A stretch of DNA of 64,000 bases from Gracilaria domingensis (Eukaryota; Rhodophyta; Florideophyceae; Gracilariales; Gracilariaceae). The position numbers were made by a program, and so were the translations under genes. This document shows, one piece after another, positions 10,221-20,012 of the stretch (position 1 is its first letter; each line of letters starts with the position of its first letter). The notes under the pieces were generated by a model. The model did no database searches. It saw only the letters and a list, made by a program, of their open reading frames with translations, and was not told where the DNA came from. The DNA is taken from positions 124,001-188,000 of the forward strand of contig VCMS01000043.1 of assembly GCA_022539475.1 (NCBI GenBank), written 5' to 3'.

Positions 10221-11450
10221 ATGTTGTCTACATTTCTTTTGCTCAGCTGTGTTATTCACGTTTTGCTCTTCTTCCCGACACTCGTAAACGCCGGTATTCC
10301 TACATTTTCCTACATTGGCAAATCGAGACATACACCGGTATCGGGTCAAGACATCCCTCATCATATCCACCAACATCGTTGGACTCTAGAAAATGTTACA
10401 CGCCTCTCTGACGCAACAGAAGAAGCAGCAATAGCCTTTTTCGTGCAAATCTCCGAGTCTTCCCTACCCCTGACGCCACGGCTGCTGGCAAGAATTCATC
10501 ACCCCGGAAACTTTTATGCGCTGCATTTCGACAAGAAGATCCCTGCTCATCGTGTAGTTTCTATCTCTTCCGATATAAGGAAGGACCCCCGCTACTCCAA
10601 TGTTTTTATAATGCCTCGTGAGCATGTCACATATCGCGGTGTGACAATGATATTGAATAATATGGCCGCCATATCTCATCTTCTCGCTGCGGGGCATTGG
10701 GATTACTTTATCAACCTCTCTGGTTCTGACTATCCTCTAGTAGCACCAGATGTGCCGCGAAAAATCCTAGCAATGCCTCATGTACGTGATCGGCGTTCAA
10801 ATTTCTTTATTGTCTCGCCAAAGGAGCAATGGTCTCAAACTATGGAATATCGTTTTGAAAGGATTGCAGTGGATACTGCCTTAGGCATGTCTGAAAAGCC
10901 TGAAGACTCACAACTAGTCATTCTTGACCAAACCACCCCGTTGTTCTCAAAGATCAATTACGAATTCGTTAAAGGTGAAGGTTGGCTGATTCTAACTCGT
11001 GAAGCTTGCAAATTCATGACCGCAAGTCCGTATGCTCGGAAAATGTTATTGTCTATGGCCTTTTCACAAGATGCTTCTGAACACTTTTATGTGTCTTTGT
11101 TTTGGAACCATCCAGATTTTAATAAGACTATCATTCCACATTCTTTACGCACCGTGTACTGGAGTATCGATGGAAAGAATTCAGGACAGCATCCATACAC
11201 AATAGATCAGGTGCGCGACCCGGACGGAAGCTATACTGTATGGAAATGGCTTCGAACTTCTCCCCATTGGTTTGCCAGGAAATTCTCGGTTCCAGAGAGT
11301 GAAATAATGGACTGGATAGACAATGAAATGAGTGGAGTGGGAAAAGACGTCAATGAGGCTGCTGTCGAGGAAAGCACGAGGAGAATGGAAGGCCATCTCC
11401 ACTGGTTGTATGGGATGATGCCACCAGCAGAAGACAACGCAACACGGTGA
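10221..11450 (+). CDS. GT14-family glycosyltransferase (core-2/I-branching enzyme or xylosyltransferase-like)
   Basis: A 409-residue protein with an N-terminal hydrophobic stretch (residues 1-25, ending in VNAG) that is either a cleaved signal peptide or a Golgi signal anchor. The catalytic domain begins at about residue 70 with the family pattern AIAFFVQISESSLPLTPRLL and continues through NFYALHFDKK, the YRGVTMILNNMAAI segment and DYFINLSGSDYPL, all typical of the Branch (GT14) domain. Family members transfer GlcNAc or xylose to O-glycans or proteoglycans in the Golgi lumen; plant relatives act on arabinogalactan proteins. The donor and acceptor cannot be read from sequence. The start is the first in-frame ATG; the frame is open a few codons upstream. 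Confidence 0.9.
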   Translation: MLSTFLLLSCVIHVLLFFPTLVNAGIPTFSYIGKSRHTPVSGQDIPHHIHQHRWTLENVTRLSDATEEAAIAFFVQISESSLPLTPRLLARIHHPGNFYALHFDKKIPAHRVVSISSDIRKDPRYSNVFIMPREHVTYRGVTMILNNMAAISHLLAAGHWDYFINLSGSDYPLVAPDVPRKILAMPHVRDRRSNFFIVSPKEQWSQTMEYRFERIAVDTALGMSEKPEDSQLVILDQTTPLFSKINYEFVKGEGWLILTREACKFMTASPYARKMLLSMAFSQDASEHFYVSLFWNHPDFNKTIIPHSLRTVYWSIDGKNSGQHPYTIDQVRDPDGSYTVWKWLRTSPHWFARKFSVPESEIMDWIDNEMSGVGKDVNEAAVEESTRRMEGHLHWLYGMMPPAEDNATR

Positions 11451-11854
11451 ATATGAGAACGGATTGGTCTGTCAGAATTTTAGGAAGTTCTTCGTAAGCT
11501 CTTCAGATCGATAGAGCATAACAAGATGTGTGAAAACGACAACTTTACCCCTTGTAGAACAACAATAGATAGAATCTGCCGACCGCCAAGTTTGTAATTG
11601 AAATCTTAGGACGCAATGTGAACATCTTACTGGCCCATGATTGCTAGGTTGCGTAACAGAACGGATGAAGCCGTTGAGAACCAGCACGTCTAGGTGAAAA
11701 GCAGAAAAAGAATTAAAACGAACTCTGTATGTATATCACAATAGCTTTGGGGTTCCTTAGTTCGCAACGATGGAGGAACAAGCAGCGAGAAAACAATTCA
11801 GTTCGATGATTCGGTTGAAACTCGGTGCAGGGAGACAATTATTCACAGCCAAAA
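11451..11854. other. Convergent intergenic region
   Basis: A 404 bp stretch between the 3' ends of the glycosyltransferase and kinase genes. It is expected to hold both poly(A) sites. No gene or repeat is seen. Confidence 0.5.
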
Positions 11855-13684
11855 TTACTTTCCCTTCTTGCTGAGAAAGGCAGCCAGTTTTTTGAAGCTT
11901 GATGAAGGAGGAGCTTGTACGTCTTCTGGTGATTCCTGTGTTCTTTGACAAAAGTTATCAGTTGAATCAGTTGAAACTTTAGTGGCGTTAGGCGGAGTTT
12001 GGCCCTCAAAGGACTTCTTCCTCTTCGCAGGTCGCGACCTTAGTCGCAGGATTGCAGCTCTCGGCGAACTGACTGAAGTAGGAGAGTCGGCAAAAAGCGT
12101 ACCAAACACTTTACCACGAGAAGAGGGTTCCAAATCATCCGGCCGTCCTGGATTGGATGAATCTGTCTCCTGAGCTCCAACGTTTCTCAAAGATCGAACC
12201 ACAGCGCCGAATGGACTCTTTAGAAGATCTCGAAACGAAACTGGATTTTCGCCGTCGTTGTCCACATCCTTCAGACGGAGAGGCTTCAACGAGAACGGTC
12301 CGAGCTTGGATCTTTGAGGATTCGTTTTATGGAAAGGCAATCCGCTTTCCGTGATGCTTCTAGAGTCTTCCTGTTCTCGAGGGCTAAAAACATTTTCGCC
12401 AGGGAGACAAACGATTTCATGGAGTTCAGTTTCATCATTGTCAAGCGTAGAGAGGCCAGCAAGAGACAGATTTGGCTTTGGTCTACCCTTGGGTTTTGGT
12501 CGAAGAGCCAATTCCTTTCCTCCCGTTTTGCTTTCTTGCAGTACCAGAGTTCCATCCTTAAACTTCTCGGTCAATCGCATACCAGCACGCGATCTCCTAG
12601 TTCTGTTGGAGATGCTACCATTCTGTACTCGATGAAGATTAGCCTTGGATCTTCTTTGGGTTTCTTTGAATTGAGTTTCGCGAGTAACTGGAAGCTGATG
12701 AGTAAGTCTCATGCTTAACTGCCTTCGTGTAGCAGCCGTTAGATCTCCAACATCGTCACGGTCCGCATCTCCAACGTTTGGTCGAGAATTGGAATGAATA
12801 TTGAGATAGGATTGATTCATGGCAGCGGTCGCCATCATCCACGCGTGTTGTTCTTTCCCTTTGTAATCTTTAAGAAACCATGGATGATTCCGTATTTCAT
12901 GAAGACTAGCACGCTGGGATGGGTCCTTTTGAAGCAACTTGGATATAACATCGCAGGCCATTGGCGGGAAGTGGTCTGGAAACACCACTTCACCTCTCAG
13001 CACAGATTGGAATACTGAAACATCATCGTCCCCTCTAAAGGGCAAATAACCGGCGAGTAGAGCAAACAGAACAACGCCACATTCCCAGGCATCAATTTTC
13101 TCACCATCATATCCGTCCGGGGCTCTAAGGATAATCTCGGGGGCCATATACTTTGGTGTACCACATTGTGTCTTAAGCAACTGCTTCGAATGAACCTCAG
13201 GGTCTATAGCGTCTCGCATCCAAGACATCCCAAAGTCCGTAATCTTAATGTTTCCATAATTATCGAGAAGCAAGTTCTCTGGTTTGAGATCTCTGTGAAC
13301 GACTCCTCGTCTGTGGCAGTACACTAGAGCATCGACTATTTGCTGAAAATACTTTCGGGATGTTGCCTCATCTAGACGCCTATTGCGCACAATCTCTTCG
13401 TATAGTTCTCCCCCCGTTACAAGTTCCATCACTATATATATTTTCGTCGGAGTTACTAGTACGGTGTTCATGCGGACTATGTTTGGGTGGTTTAAATACG
13501 TCATGATCCGAATTTCCTTTCGAATATCGTTTTCAAAGTCGGGTCTTGGAAAACGAGCTTTGTCAAAGATCTTTACAGCAAATTTCTCTCCAGACTCTTG
13601 ATGCACAGCGATTCGAACTTCTGCGAATGCTCCTTCTCCTATCTTCTTCTTTATAATGTACTTTCCAACACGAAAATACCCCAT
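11855..13684 (-). CDS. CAMK/SnRK-like serine/threonine protein kinase
   Basis: A 609-residue kinase starting MGYFRVGKYIIKKK; stop codons precede this ATG in frame. The kinase domain fills residues 8-265: glycine loop GEGAFAEV, ATP-anchoring Lys38 (FAVKIF), HRDLKPEN (130-137), DFG (150-152) and APE (181-183). In subdomain IX the usual DVWSxG is DAWECG. The domain most resembles SnRK/AMPK/CIPK-type kinases. The C-terminal half is basic, Ser/Pro-rich and apparently disordered. I cannot find the NAF motif that would make it a calcineurin-B-like-interacting kinase, nor an obvious UBA or KA1 domain, so regulation is unknown. It probably phosphorylates substrates in a stress or nutrient pathway. Confidence 0.92.
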   Translation of the reverse strand: MGYFRVGKYIIKKKIGEGAFAEVRIAVHQESGEKFAVKIFDKARFPRPDFENDIRKEIRIMTYLNHPNIVRMNTVLVTPTKIYIVMELVTGGELYEEIVRNRRLDEATSRKYFQQIVDALVYCHRRGVVHRDLKPENLLLDNYGNIKITDFGMSWMRDAIDPEVHSKQLLKTQCGTPKYMAPEIILRAPDGYDGEKIDAWECGVVLFALLAGYLPFRGDDDVSVFQSVLRGEVVFPDHFPPMACDVISKLLQKDPSQRASLHEIRNHPWFLKDYKGKEQHAWMMATAAMNQSYLNIHSNSRPNVGDADRDDVGDLTAATRRQLSMRLTHQLPVTRETQFKETQRRSKANLHRVQNGSISNRTRRSRAGMRLTEKFKDGTLVLQESKTGGKELALRPKPKGRPKPNLSLAGLSTLDNDETELHEIVCLPGENVFSPREQEDSRSITESGLPFHKTNPQRSKLGPFSLKPLRLKDVDNDGENPVSFRDLLKSPFGAVVRSLRNVGAQETDSSNPGRPDDLEPSSRGKVFGTLFADSPTSVSSPRAAILRLRSRPAKRKKSFEGQTPPNATKVSTDSTDNFCQRTQESPEDVQAPPSSSFKKLAAFLSKKGK

Positions 13685-14473
13685 GGTTCTGTTGGACTCC
13701 ACAGGCAGATATCCGCGTTTCTTCACTTATTACGAAAACCTTGAGGGGGTACGACCTCAACGTCTGACGGGTTGTTTACAACCAATTCTCCGTCCTTTCT
13801 AGTCACATCTGTCGTCTTCTAGACCGTCATTTTTTCCAGTACATCGGTTGGTACTCTAGTGAAGAACGTCACAATATGCAGAAAACACACATACCCATTT
13901 CAAGCGCTCTCTAACCTCTGGTACTATGTGGACATTCTCATTTAACACGTGAGATAGTTTCAACAATCCTTACGTGGCGTATTCGCGGTGGACAAAAAAT
14001 GAGATTAGAATCAAGACTAAAGGAGCAAGCTCTCCACACAGGGAACGCGTTCGCCATCCGTGTACGTTTGGTAGCAAAAGCGGGTCTGACGCAAAAAGGA
14101 GATTGCTGAAACAAACAATCGCTTTGTTACAAGATGAACCAAACAAGTATGCCTGCGTGCAGAGTTGAAGAGCAGGGCGCACCACAACCCTGAAACAGAA
14201 ACAACATAAATCGAATTTGGGGGTTACTATCATAAGTGTTAACGCGTATGACTAAATGATGACAAGCGTTCGAAGAAATATTCGGAGGGTGACGAGCAAT
14301 TTACATGTACATCAATTGCGTGGCAGAACGCTCTTCACAACACACAGCGCTTAGAGCGAATAGCAAGCGTGAGCCCTTCTGCAGCTGGAAGGTACATGTT
14401 CTCAATTATAGTTGACAGATGCAACTTTAAAAGGCATTACATACTGCAGCTTGAAAATACGAAGCGAGTTGTT
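13685..14473. other. Kinase gene upstream region
   Basis: A 789 bp stretch between two leftward genes, expected to hold the kinase promoter and the 3' end of the 14474-15181 gene. No gene, RNA or strong repeat is recognised. Confidence 0.45.
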
Positions 14474-15181
14474 CTAACTTGGCTTCGATCCAGATGTAGG
14501 TTCTGACGCTGGTGGGTCACTCTTCGGGGCACTTGCTGAGGTATTGGTGGATGGGCTTTCCGGGGTGGGGGTATCGGGTGCTGGCAGTTCACTCTTTGGG
14601 GCACTTGTTGATGCAGTCGCTGAAGAGTTTTCCGGGGCGGGGGTATCAGGTACTGGCAGTTCACTCTTTGGGGCACTTGTTGATGCAGTCGTTGAAGAGT
14701 TTTCCGGGACGGGAGTGGCAGGGCCTTCAAGTTGAGGAGCTTTCTTCGATTTAAACGGCTTCATTACCGCATCCATTGATGCACATCCAAGGCGGATTGT
14801 CTTCTTAGCCGTGGCATTGGATAACTCCTTAATGAGCAGCCACGTGAGCGTGATGGTTGGGGGATTGAGCAATACACTGAAGCAGGCGATTCTAGACGCG
14901 TTTCGCTTCCCAGCGACAAGAAGAACCCATGAAAGAGGGATGGTAGCGATATTGGCAGCAGAAAGCAACAGACCGAAAACTCTACTTGGTGCGTACCAGG
15001 GCAATCGCTTGCGATAAACTTGACGATGGAAACGGGCTTGAGCGTCAGGAAGGATCAATAGATACCACAAAGTGGCAATCGTTTTGGCGAGCAAGTTCGG
15101 ACGACCTCCATCCGGTGCGATCAGAGCTGTGGCAACCTGGCCCAGACAGCGATTCGTTGTCGAGCGATAACGATCTGACAT
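14474..15181 (-). CDS. Small membrane protein with a repeated Pro/Ser/Thr C-terminal tail
   Basis: A 235-residue protein. The N-terminal 130 residues contain about three to four hydrophobic segments (for example TIATLWYLLILP and VFGLLLSAANIATIPLSWVLLVAG). The tail from about residue 150 is built of three 24-residue repeats of the type ENSSATASTSAPKSELP. These come from three consecutive 72 bp DNA repeats. No family is recognised. The tail could be an O-glycosylated or flexible spacer. The coding call is supported by the ATG, the hydrophobic pattern and the fact that the repeat unit length is a multiple of three. Confidence 0.65.
   Translation of the reverse strand: MSDRYRSTTNRCLGQVATALIAPDGGRPNLLAKTIATLWYLLILPDAQARFHRQVYRKRLPWYAPSRVFGLLLSAANIATIPLSWVLLVAGKRNASRIACFSVLLNPPTITLTWLLIKELSNATAKKTIRLGCASMDAVMKPFKSKKAPQLEGPATPVPENSSTTASTSAPKSELPVPDTPAPENSSATASTSAPKSELPAPDTPTPESPSTNTSASAPKSDPPASEPTSGSKPS
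14509..14724. repeat. Three 72 bp tandem repeats inside a gene
   Basis: Units run 14509-14580, 14581-14652 and 14653-14724. The second and third are nearly identical, the first more diverged, indicating recent expansion. They encode the repeated tail of the gene at 14474-15181 and keep its frame. Confidence 0.9.
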
Positions 15182-15896
15182 GTTCGGTGCGGACGATGTT
15201 GGTCACGATCCGACGCGAGAGGGAAAGCTTGCAAAGAAGGGGACGTAGAGAGGCGGGGAGATGCAGAAATGTTCGAAGTCGGTGAGACTTGTGGTTAGCT
15301 AGCTTCGTACCCACATGATGTCACGCATTCAGTCGCAGCCCGAAACAACACGTGCGGTTGTGGCGCATGGCACTTTGAGAACTGAATGGCCGTTGGGCGA
15401 AGTCTCCGAAGCGACAAGTGTCGGGACACGGCTGACACGTGCTCAATGATCATTAATGATGCTCCTATATCATACTGGTAGCCCTTCTGGCCCTCGTTGA
15501 ACGACACTTTGGAAAGAAGCAACTTCAAGCTTAGGATTACTTTCTAACTTCAGAATGTCTTTTTCTTCTTCTTTCTTGGAGGCTTTCTCTCAACACATCA
15601 TGATGAACGTAAAACGAGTCCTTTGGACGCTGCCTATAGAAGGCAGAAAGGCCAAGAACCCCCGTGGACCGTTTCTAATAAAAAAACTGCACCGACTCTT
15701 TTTCATCGCTTTGCTGGCCTGCAATCAGCTGTCTTCTTCATATGCTTGTCAGAGGGCATCGCAGTAGTGTGCTCAAAGACTCTTTCTTCGAAATCCATTG
15801 CATTTTATCTTTCGTTTGATCTTTCTCGTTCCCTCTGTTGCATAACGTATGAAACAAGCAAACGTGTCACTCTTCGTAGATGCCTGAAGCTTCCAG
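15182..15896. other. Intergenic region left of the hAT-like element
   Basis: A 715 bp stretch that should contain the promoter of the leftward gene at 14474-15181. No further gene is supported. It ends with the octamer GCTTCCAG (15889-15896), the left target-site copy of the neighbouring transposon. Confidence 0.5.
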
Positions 15897-16554
15897 CAGG
15901 GGTAGGACCAATCTGATTGCTATCGATTGCATCAATTGCAATCAATCCGGCAATCAATCGAGCTTCTAAGAAAAGCTGCAATCGGGATTGCAATATGTAT
16001 TTGCTTTGCAATCGGGATTGCAATATGTATTTGCATTGCAATCGAGATTGCAATATGCATTTGCTTTGCAATCGCGATTGCGATTGCGTACTCATTTGCA
16101 ATCCCGATTACAATTGCACACTCATTTGCAATCAAGAGTGCAATCACGAACTGCAAAACCACAATCAAAACAACACAATGTTTACTCAAGATATGTCAAA
16201 GTCCTCTACAGTTCCTAACAGCAAACCAGACATACTTGAAGAATTAATACGAATAGCATGCAGAGCATCACGGACAGTATACATGTCCAAGAAGCGAGAT
16301 TTCACGCGCAAAAAGATCAAAGCTGCAACAATTCAAGTTCTGTTAACACGTTTACTCCAATCGCAATCAAAAATGAATTGAGATTACTAGAACTCTTGCA
16401 ATCGCGATTGCGATTGCAAAGAGATCTTCAATCGCGATTGCGACTGTAAGAGTTCTTTGCAATCTAGATTGCAATACGCTATCTTTTTGCAATCGGAGAT
16501 TGCAGGGTGCAATCGCAATCGATTGCCCAAGCAATCGATTGCGTCCTACCCCTG
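15897..16554. mobile_element. Non-autonomous hAT-like DNA transposon (MITE), 658 bp
   Basis: The element begins CAGGGGTAGGAC and ends with its exact reverse complement GTCCTACCCCTG. The terminal similarity continues inward through GATTGC/ATCGATTGC blocks. It is flanked by 8 bp direct repeats GCTTCCAG (15889-15896) and CCTTCCAG (16555-16562), matching at 7 of 8 positions, as expected for hAT target-site duplications; CAGGG-type ends also fit hAT. The interior has no transposase; it is packed with palindromic GCAATCNNGATTGC cores, including six 30 bp tandem units. Reading frames across it are by-products of the repeats. The matching ends suggest fairly recent movement by a transposase encoded elsewhere. 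Confidence 0.85.
15978..16157. repeat. Six 30 bp tandem repeats inside the hAT-like element
   Basis: Units start at 15978, 16008, 16038, 16068, 16098 and 16128. Each starts GCAATC and most carry the palindrome GCAATCNNGATTGC followed by a short TATG/ATTTGC spacer. Similar palindromes recur without strict spacing at about 16398-16505. They could be subterminal transposase-binding sites or a young satellite. Confidence 0.9.
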
Positions 16555-16562
16555 CCTTCCAG

Positions 16563-17053
16563 GTTGGAATACATAAAGACTCCGCACCAAGTCTGTATCA
16601 AGTTCTCTCATAGGGAATCAAATCAGGACATAATCAATCTTTCTTTCTATCTAATGGATACAATGATGGTAGACGTGTGGCGCCGACTCTTATTTGACAT
16701 GAGGGCGAAAGTTTACTAGGGCTACGGATATCACCATTACAACAGTGTAAAGGGCACATGTGATCCGCCTTCTCGTGGTGGGCCTGACTTTCCCTTAGGA
16801 AAGCGAAACGGATCGCGTTCGGGCCTCCAAAGGAGACCAACACTTTTAGTGTTGGCCTTTCTGGTGAGGGAGCGATTCTTTCAGGATCGCTCTGCATTTA
16901 GTTCTCGTGAAACTAGCTAGAGTGCCCATAAAAGAGAGAGGGAACAGCGTAAAGAGGCAGAGGATTCTTGTACTTTTACGTCTTTTGCACTACAGTATGA
17001 TATGAAGAGGCGCACGCTCCCCTTTGGGGGTAGATTTTGATCTCTGCCCTTCG
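16563..17053. other. Intergenic region right of the hAT-like element
   Basis: No gene is seen. It contains two strong hairpins at 16837-16892, described separately as a member of a small repeat family. It also lies at the 3' side of the peptidase gene and should hold its poly(A) site. Confidence 0.5.
16837..16892 (+). repeat. Two-hairpin repeat, copy 1
   Basis: CCAACACT-TTT-AGTGTTGG (16837-16855) is a perfect 8 bp stem. It is followed by a linker CCTTTCTGGTGAGG and a second stem built from GAGCGAT...GATCGCTC (16870-16892). The linker and the layout match copies at 31919-31976 (minus) and 62613-62671 (plus), although the stem sequences differ. Confidence 0.5.
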
Positions 17054-19051
17054 TCATATTCGATGATAACCGCGTCTGCTAGATCCTTTCAGCCCCGAAC
17101 ATCCAAGCACGTAAAAGCAAACAGACAGGAACGAGCCTACTACTACACCAGAGAAAAATGCCAAGACAGACCACGGCAATGGTCTGAGGATATAGAACTC
17201 TCTTTGCTTCAAGTCACGCTCAAAACTTGAATCGTAGGTACCACCAGTCTCTCGAGCTGAAAAGTACCCAACATTCCTCAACCACCATTCCGGATAGAAA
17301 ACTGATTTCATCTCAACCTTTGGAGCGTTTGCGTCTTGCATCACATAACCATCATGAAACCGAGCAACCAGTTGCCAAAAGAACTCTGAATATCGGGCTT
17401 TCGATATAGATGATAAAGTCTCGCTATAGTTGCGCAAGAGGGAAATTGCTTCCCTCTTTTCTCCCTCTTGAAGCAGTGCCGATGCTTCTACATCAACCTC
17501 TTCCACTCTATAGCTCTCAATCTCGTTTTGCAGAGCCCTTAAATCGTCCAAAGCATGCTTGTAATACCTGTGTACCCAATTAGAAACTAAAGCAACAGCC
17601 CAGAACATAGATTCGTTTTCATATCTGAAAAGAGACCCCCTGCTGAAGACCTTTGGAATCGACTGCACCGACACATAAAGAGGTACAAACACGCTAGAAC
17701 TTGGCTGTTGCTGCGAATAGTACATCATAGACCCAACCTCTCGAGGGAGATTCGGATTTGAACGGGAAATGGTCGTATAACTTGTGCGAAACAAGGAAAC
17801 CGCGCGCCCAAACTCGCCACTTCTAGCTCTGGCGCGTGACATATTCCCATCATATGCAATGTCGTATCTATTCGGATCTCCATAAGGACCACCAGCTTCA
17901 CCAGCAGTCAGATCAAACGGAGTGCCTTCAAAGTGATCCCTGTACATGCGAAAAATGTTTTCTCGGTTTAGCCTTGATTTAGGTGTCACTGAAAAAGGAT
18001 AACCATCTAGACGGGTGTTCGGATGAGGATTTAGAACCCCAACAAGATCTGGATTTGCGAGGGTAAATAATCTCCACACCCTTAAGTTAGAATAAGAACT
18101 ATGGGGCGGGTGTGTCTGACTACTAAACGCCTGCGAGAAATCAAGTCTGGTGCCAGGTTTCCATAGACCATTCCGCAATGCAGTCTCATACAAGTTTGTA
18201 GAGTACATGAAGTCATCACTTGTGGAATCAATTGCTCGGATTATAAAGGAATTTGCCACAACAGTCATGTCAGAATCTGGGACGCGCTGTGCCGCCCAAA
18301 CAGAGCTTCTTCCCGTGTCATCCGGGGTGACATGAAACACCCAAGATTCCCGTCTGTCAGCTACCATTAGAGACTCTCCAGCTTCGTTAAACATATCATG
18401 TTCATCATCCCAATACCCACCATAGTAACCATATTGTTCAGAGAGTTGACCCATGATTTTTATCGCTTCTCTCGCTGTGGTGGACCGTTCTAGAGCGACT
18501 TGAGAAAGAGAGGCAATATCGAACAAAGCGTGTCCCCCTTGTGTGCGAGGTTTTGCTACAAATCTTCCCGGACAGGTGCTTTCCGACATTGACACGCCGT
18601 GCTCATTTATTATTCCATACCCAGCTCCTCCTTCGAACATAGCAAAAGTGTGAGGGACTTGCGGGATTTTCCCAATAGGTTGTGATCTCTCCCAGGTTTG
18701 TAGTTGCGACGGGGAGCCTTGGAGATTCAATGGATGCCAAGTAAGGGCGCGGTCATGGCTTATTACATGAGGATACGCATCCTGCATGAGAAATATTGGT
18801 CTAGTAGAATTCGGGGGATGGTCCCGAGCGGGCACTTTAGCAAGACGGAAATCACAGCCAGAACAATCTACTGAGCCCCCTGTGTAAGTGCTCTCGTCTG
18901 CTGTGGAGAGCCTTCCAAATATTGTCGCAGTACATGCGGTGGTGTGTGAAATGCAAGAGAGCACTCCAAAAACAAACAAAAGCACGCGGCAACAAACCGT
19001 TCTTGCAGCATTGCTTTGGGCAGCGCTCGGAAGTCGCCGCGATGCACTCAT
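17054..19051 (-). CDS. Peptidase family C69 (dipeptidase/secernin-like), secreted and membrane-anchored
   Basis: A 665-residue protein of the N-terminal-nucleophile hydrolase superfamily. Residues 18-39 form a hydrophobic signal peptide, and the following Cys40 (TTA|CTATIFGR) is in the position of the family's catalytic N-terminal cysteine, so signal cleavage would itself expose the nucleophile. The conserved C69 core follows: FEGGAGYGIINEHGVSMSES, the AREAI segment near residue 200, and ESWVFHVTPDD. A single transmembrane helix near the C-terminus (PWSVLAFFSGVVVGSFLSVC) and a short basic tail give a type I topology, with the peptidase in the lumen or outside the cell. It probably hydrolyses dipeptides or related amide bonds. 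The gene is divergent from the gamma-CA-like gene. Confidence 0.9.
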   Translation of the reverse strand: MSASRRLPSAAQSNAARTVCCRVLLFVFGVLSCISHTTACTATIFGRLSTADESTYTGGSVDCSGCDFRLAKVPARDHPPNSTRPIFLMQDAYPHVISHDRALTWHPLNLQGSPSQLQTWERSQPIGKIPQVPHTFAMFEGGAGYGIINEHGVSMSESTCPGRFVAKPRTQGGHALFDIASLSQVALERSTTAREAIKIMGQLSEQYGYYGGYWDDEHDMFNEAGESLMVADRRESWVFHVTPDDTGRSSVWAAQRVPDSDMTVVANSFIIRAIDSTSDDFMYSTNLYETALRNGLWKPGTRLDFSQAFSSQTHPPHSSYSNLRVWRLFTLANPDLVGVLNPHPNTRLDGYPFSVTPKSRLNRENIFRMYRDHFEGTPFDLTAGEAGGPYGDPNRYDIAYDGNMSRARARSGEFGRAVSLFRTSYTTISRSNPNLPREVGSMMYYSQQQPSSSVFVPLYVSVQSIPKVFSRGSLFRYENESMFWAVALVSNWVHRYYKHALDDLRALQNEIESYRVEEVDVEASALLQEGEKREAISLLRNYSETLSSISKARYSEFFWQLVARFHDGYVMQDANAPKVEMKSVFYPEWWLRNVGYFSARETGGTYDSSFERDLKQREFYILRPLPWSVLAFFSGVVVGSFLSVCFYVLGCSGLKGSSRRGYHRI

Positions 19052-20012
19052 TGCGGGCTAAGCAAAGACTGCTTTGATGTGAGTTGTTGCACAGGAACGA
19101 TTTATAGGCAGATCAGTTCGTTAGGTCAGTGCGATAACCAGATGGTTGGCAGCACGGTAGGGGATTGCGCCACTCCGAACGACCACTGCTTGCTGAGTAT
19201 CAGTTTCAAATGCTCGACAACATTTATCTAAGAAATCGAATTGCTTCAGCTGCGCTCCAAAACAGGTTGCCCTCGGCAATGAGCTGAGTACAACGAACTC
19301 AAAATTGCAAAGGTTGTCGCTGCAAGTTGTGCGTGTCTTCCAAAGTGTCCAAGAGGGACGCCGGACAACCACAGATTGGTCGGATTTGTGTGATTCGCAT
19401 TGTGGAAGGTTGGAAGCTGTCATGTCCAGGACTGAACCCCATCGACGTGTCGGTTGCTCACGGCGGGTTGGGTGATAGCAAACTCATTTCAGGCGTAACG
19501 CCGCTCTTCAGGCAACCGTACCTGGCAACTTGATCGCTCGTAGGTCTCCGTTTTCCTTCGCTTTCCCAATGAAACGGAATCGATGACAACTTCTTGCTGG
19601 TCTTCGCGCCACGAAAGACGAATCGTTGCATTGCGACATTACCGATTCGCTTTGCGACTTCGCTGGCTGTGGATAGGCTGCACCATTGATGATCAATGAT
19701 TGATCGCGGCGGGGTTCTGGCAACAGAATCACGCTCACAGTTGGACGCCAGTTTAATTCAGTTTGAAACAATGGCCACCTGTGACCTTGAGTGACCTCGC
19801 GTGACCTCGCGTGACCTACCGGATCAACTCAGAGACATATGGAGCTTTTAGTAGCCTAAGTATCCCATACAGAACTGAAGCGTGCGGAGTGCAGAGGCGA
19901 GTTGCTCTCCGAGTCGAACCGACGATGCATGATCACACGTCCTCATACCCCTGAACGCAGGGCTCCCTTTCTTGCTCGGCAACTACACAGCTCTCCGTCA
20001 GCGATATTCGTG
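19052..20012. other. Divergent promoter region
   Basis: A 961 bp stretch between the leftward peptidase gene and the rightward gamma-CA-like gene; both promoters must lie here. The only distinctive element is the 10 bp repeat array at 19781-19820. An in-frame ATG at 19929 could extend the gamma-CA-like protein by 28 residues. Confidence 0.55.
19781..19820 (+). promoter_or_regulatory. Four 10 bp GTGACC direct repeats, possible regulatory array
   Basis: Four consecutive decamers, GTGACCTTGA, GTGACCTCGC, GTGACCTCGC and GTGACCTACC, lie 193 bp upstream of the gamma-CA-like start codon. Spacing of one helical turn puts four TGAC cores on the same DNA face, a layout typical of clustered factor-binding sites (TGAC is a bZIP/homeodomain half-site core). 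The function is inferred. Confidence 0.4.

Noticed and set aside
11855-13684. Calling the kinase a CIPK (CBL-interacting) family member
   Set aside because: The kinase domain is similar, but no NAF/FISL motif can be seen in the C-terminal half.
15805-16450. Several overlapping frames of 60-150 codons on both strands with Ile/Ala/Cys or Gln/Ser/Arg repeats
   Set aside because: They are translations of the 30 bp repeats of the hAT-like element, and a repeat length divisible by three keeps all frames open.
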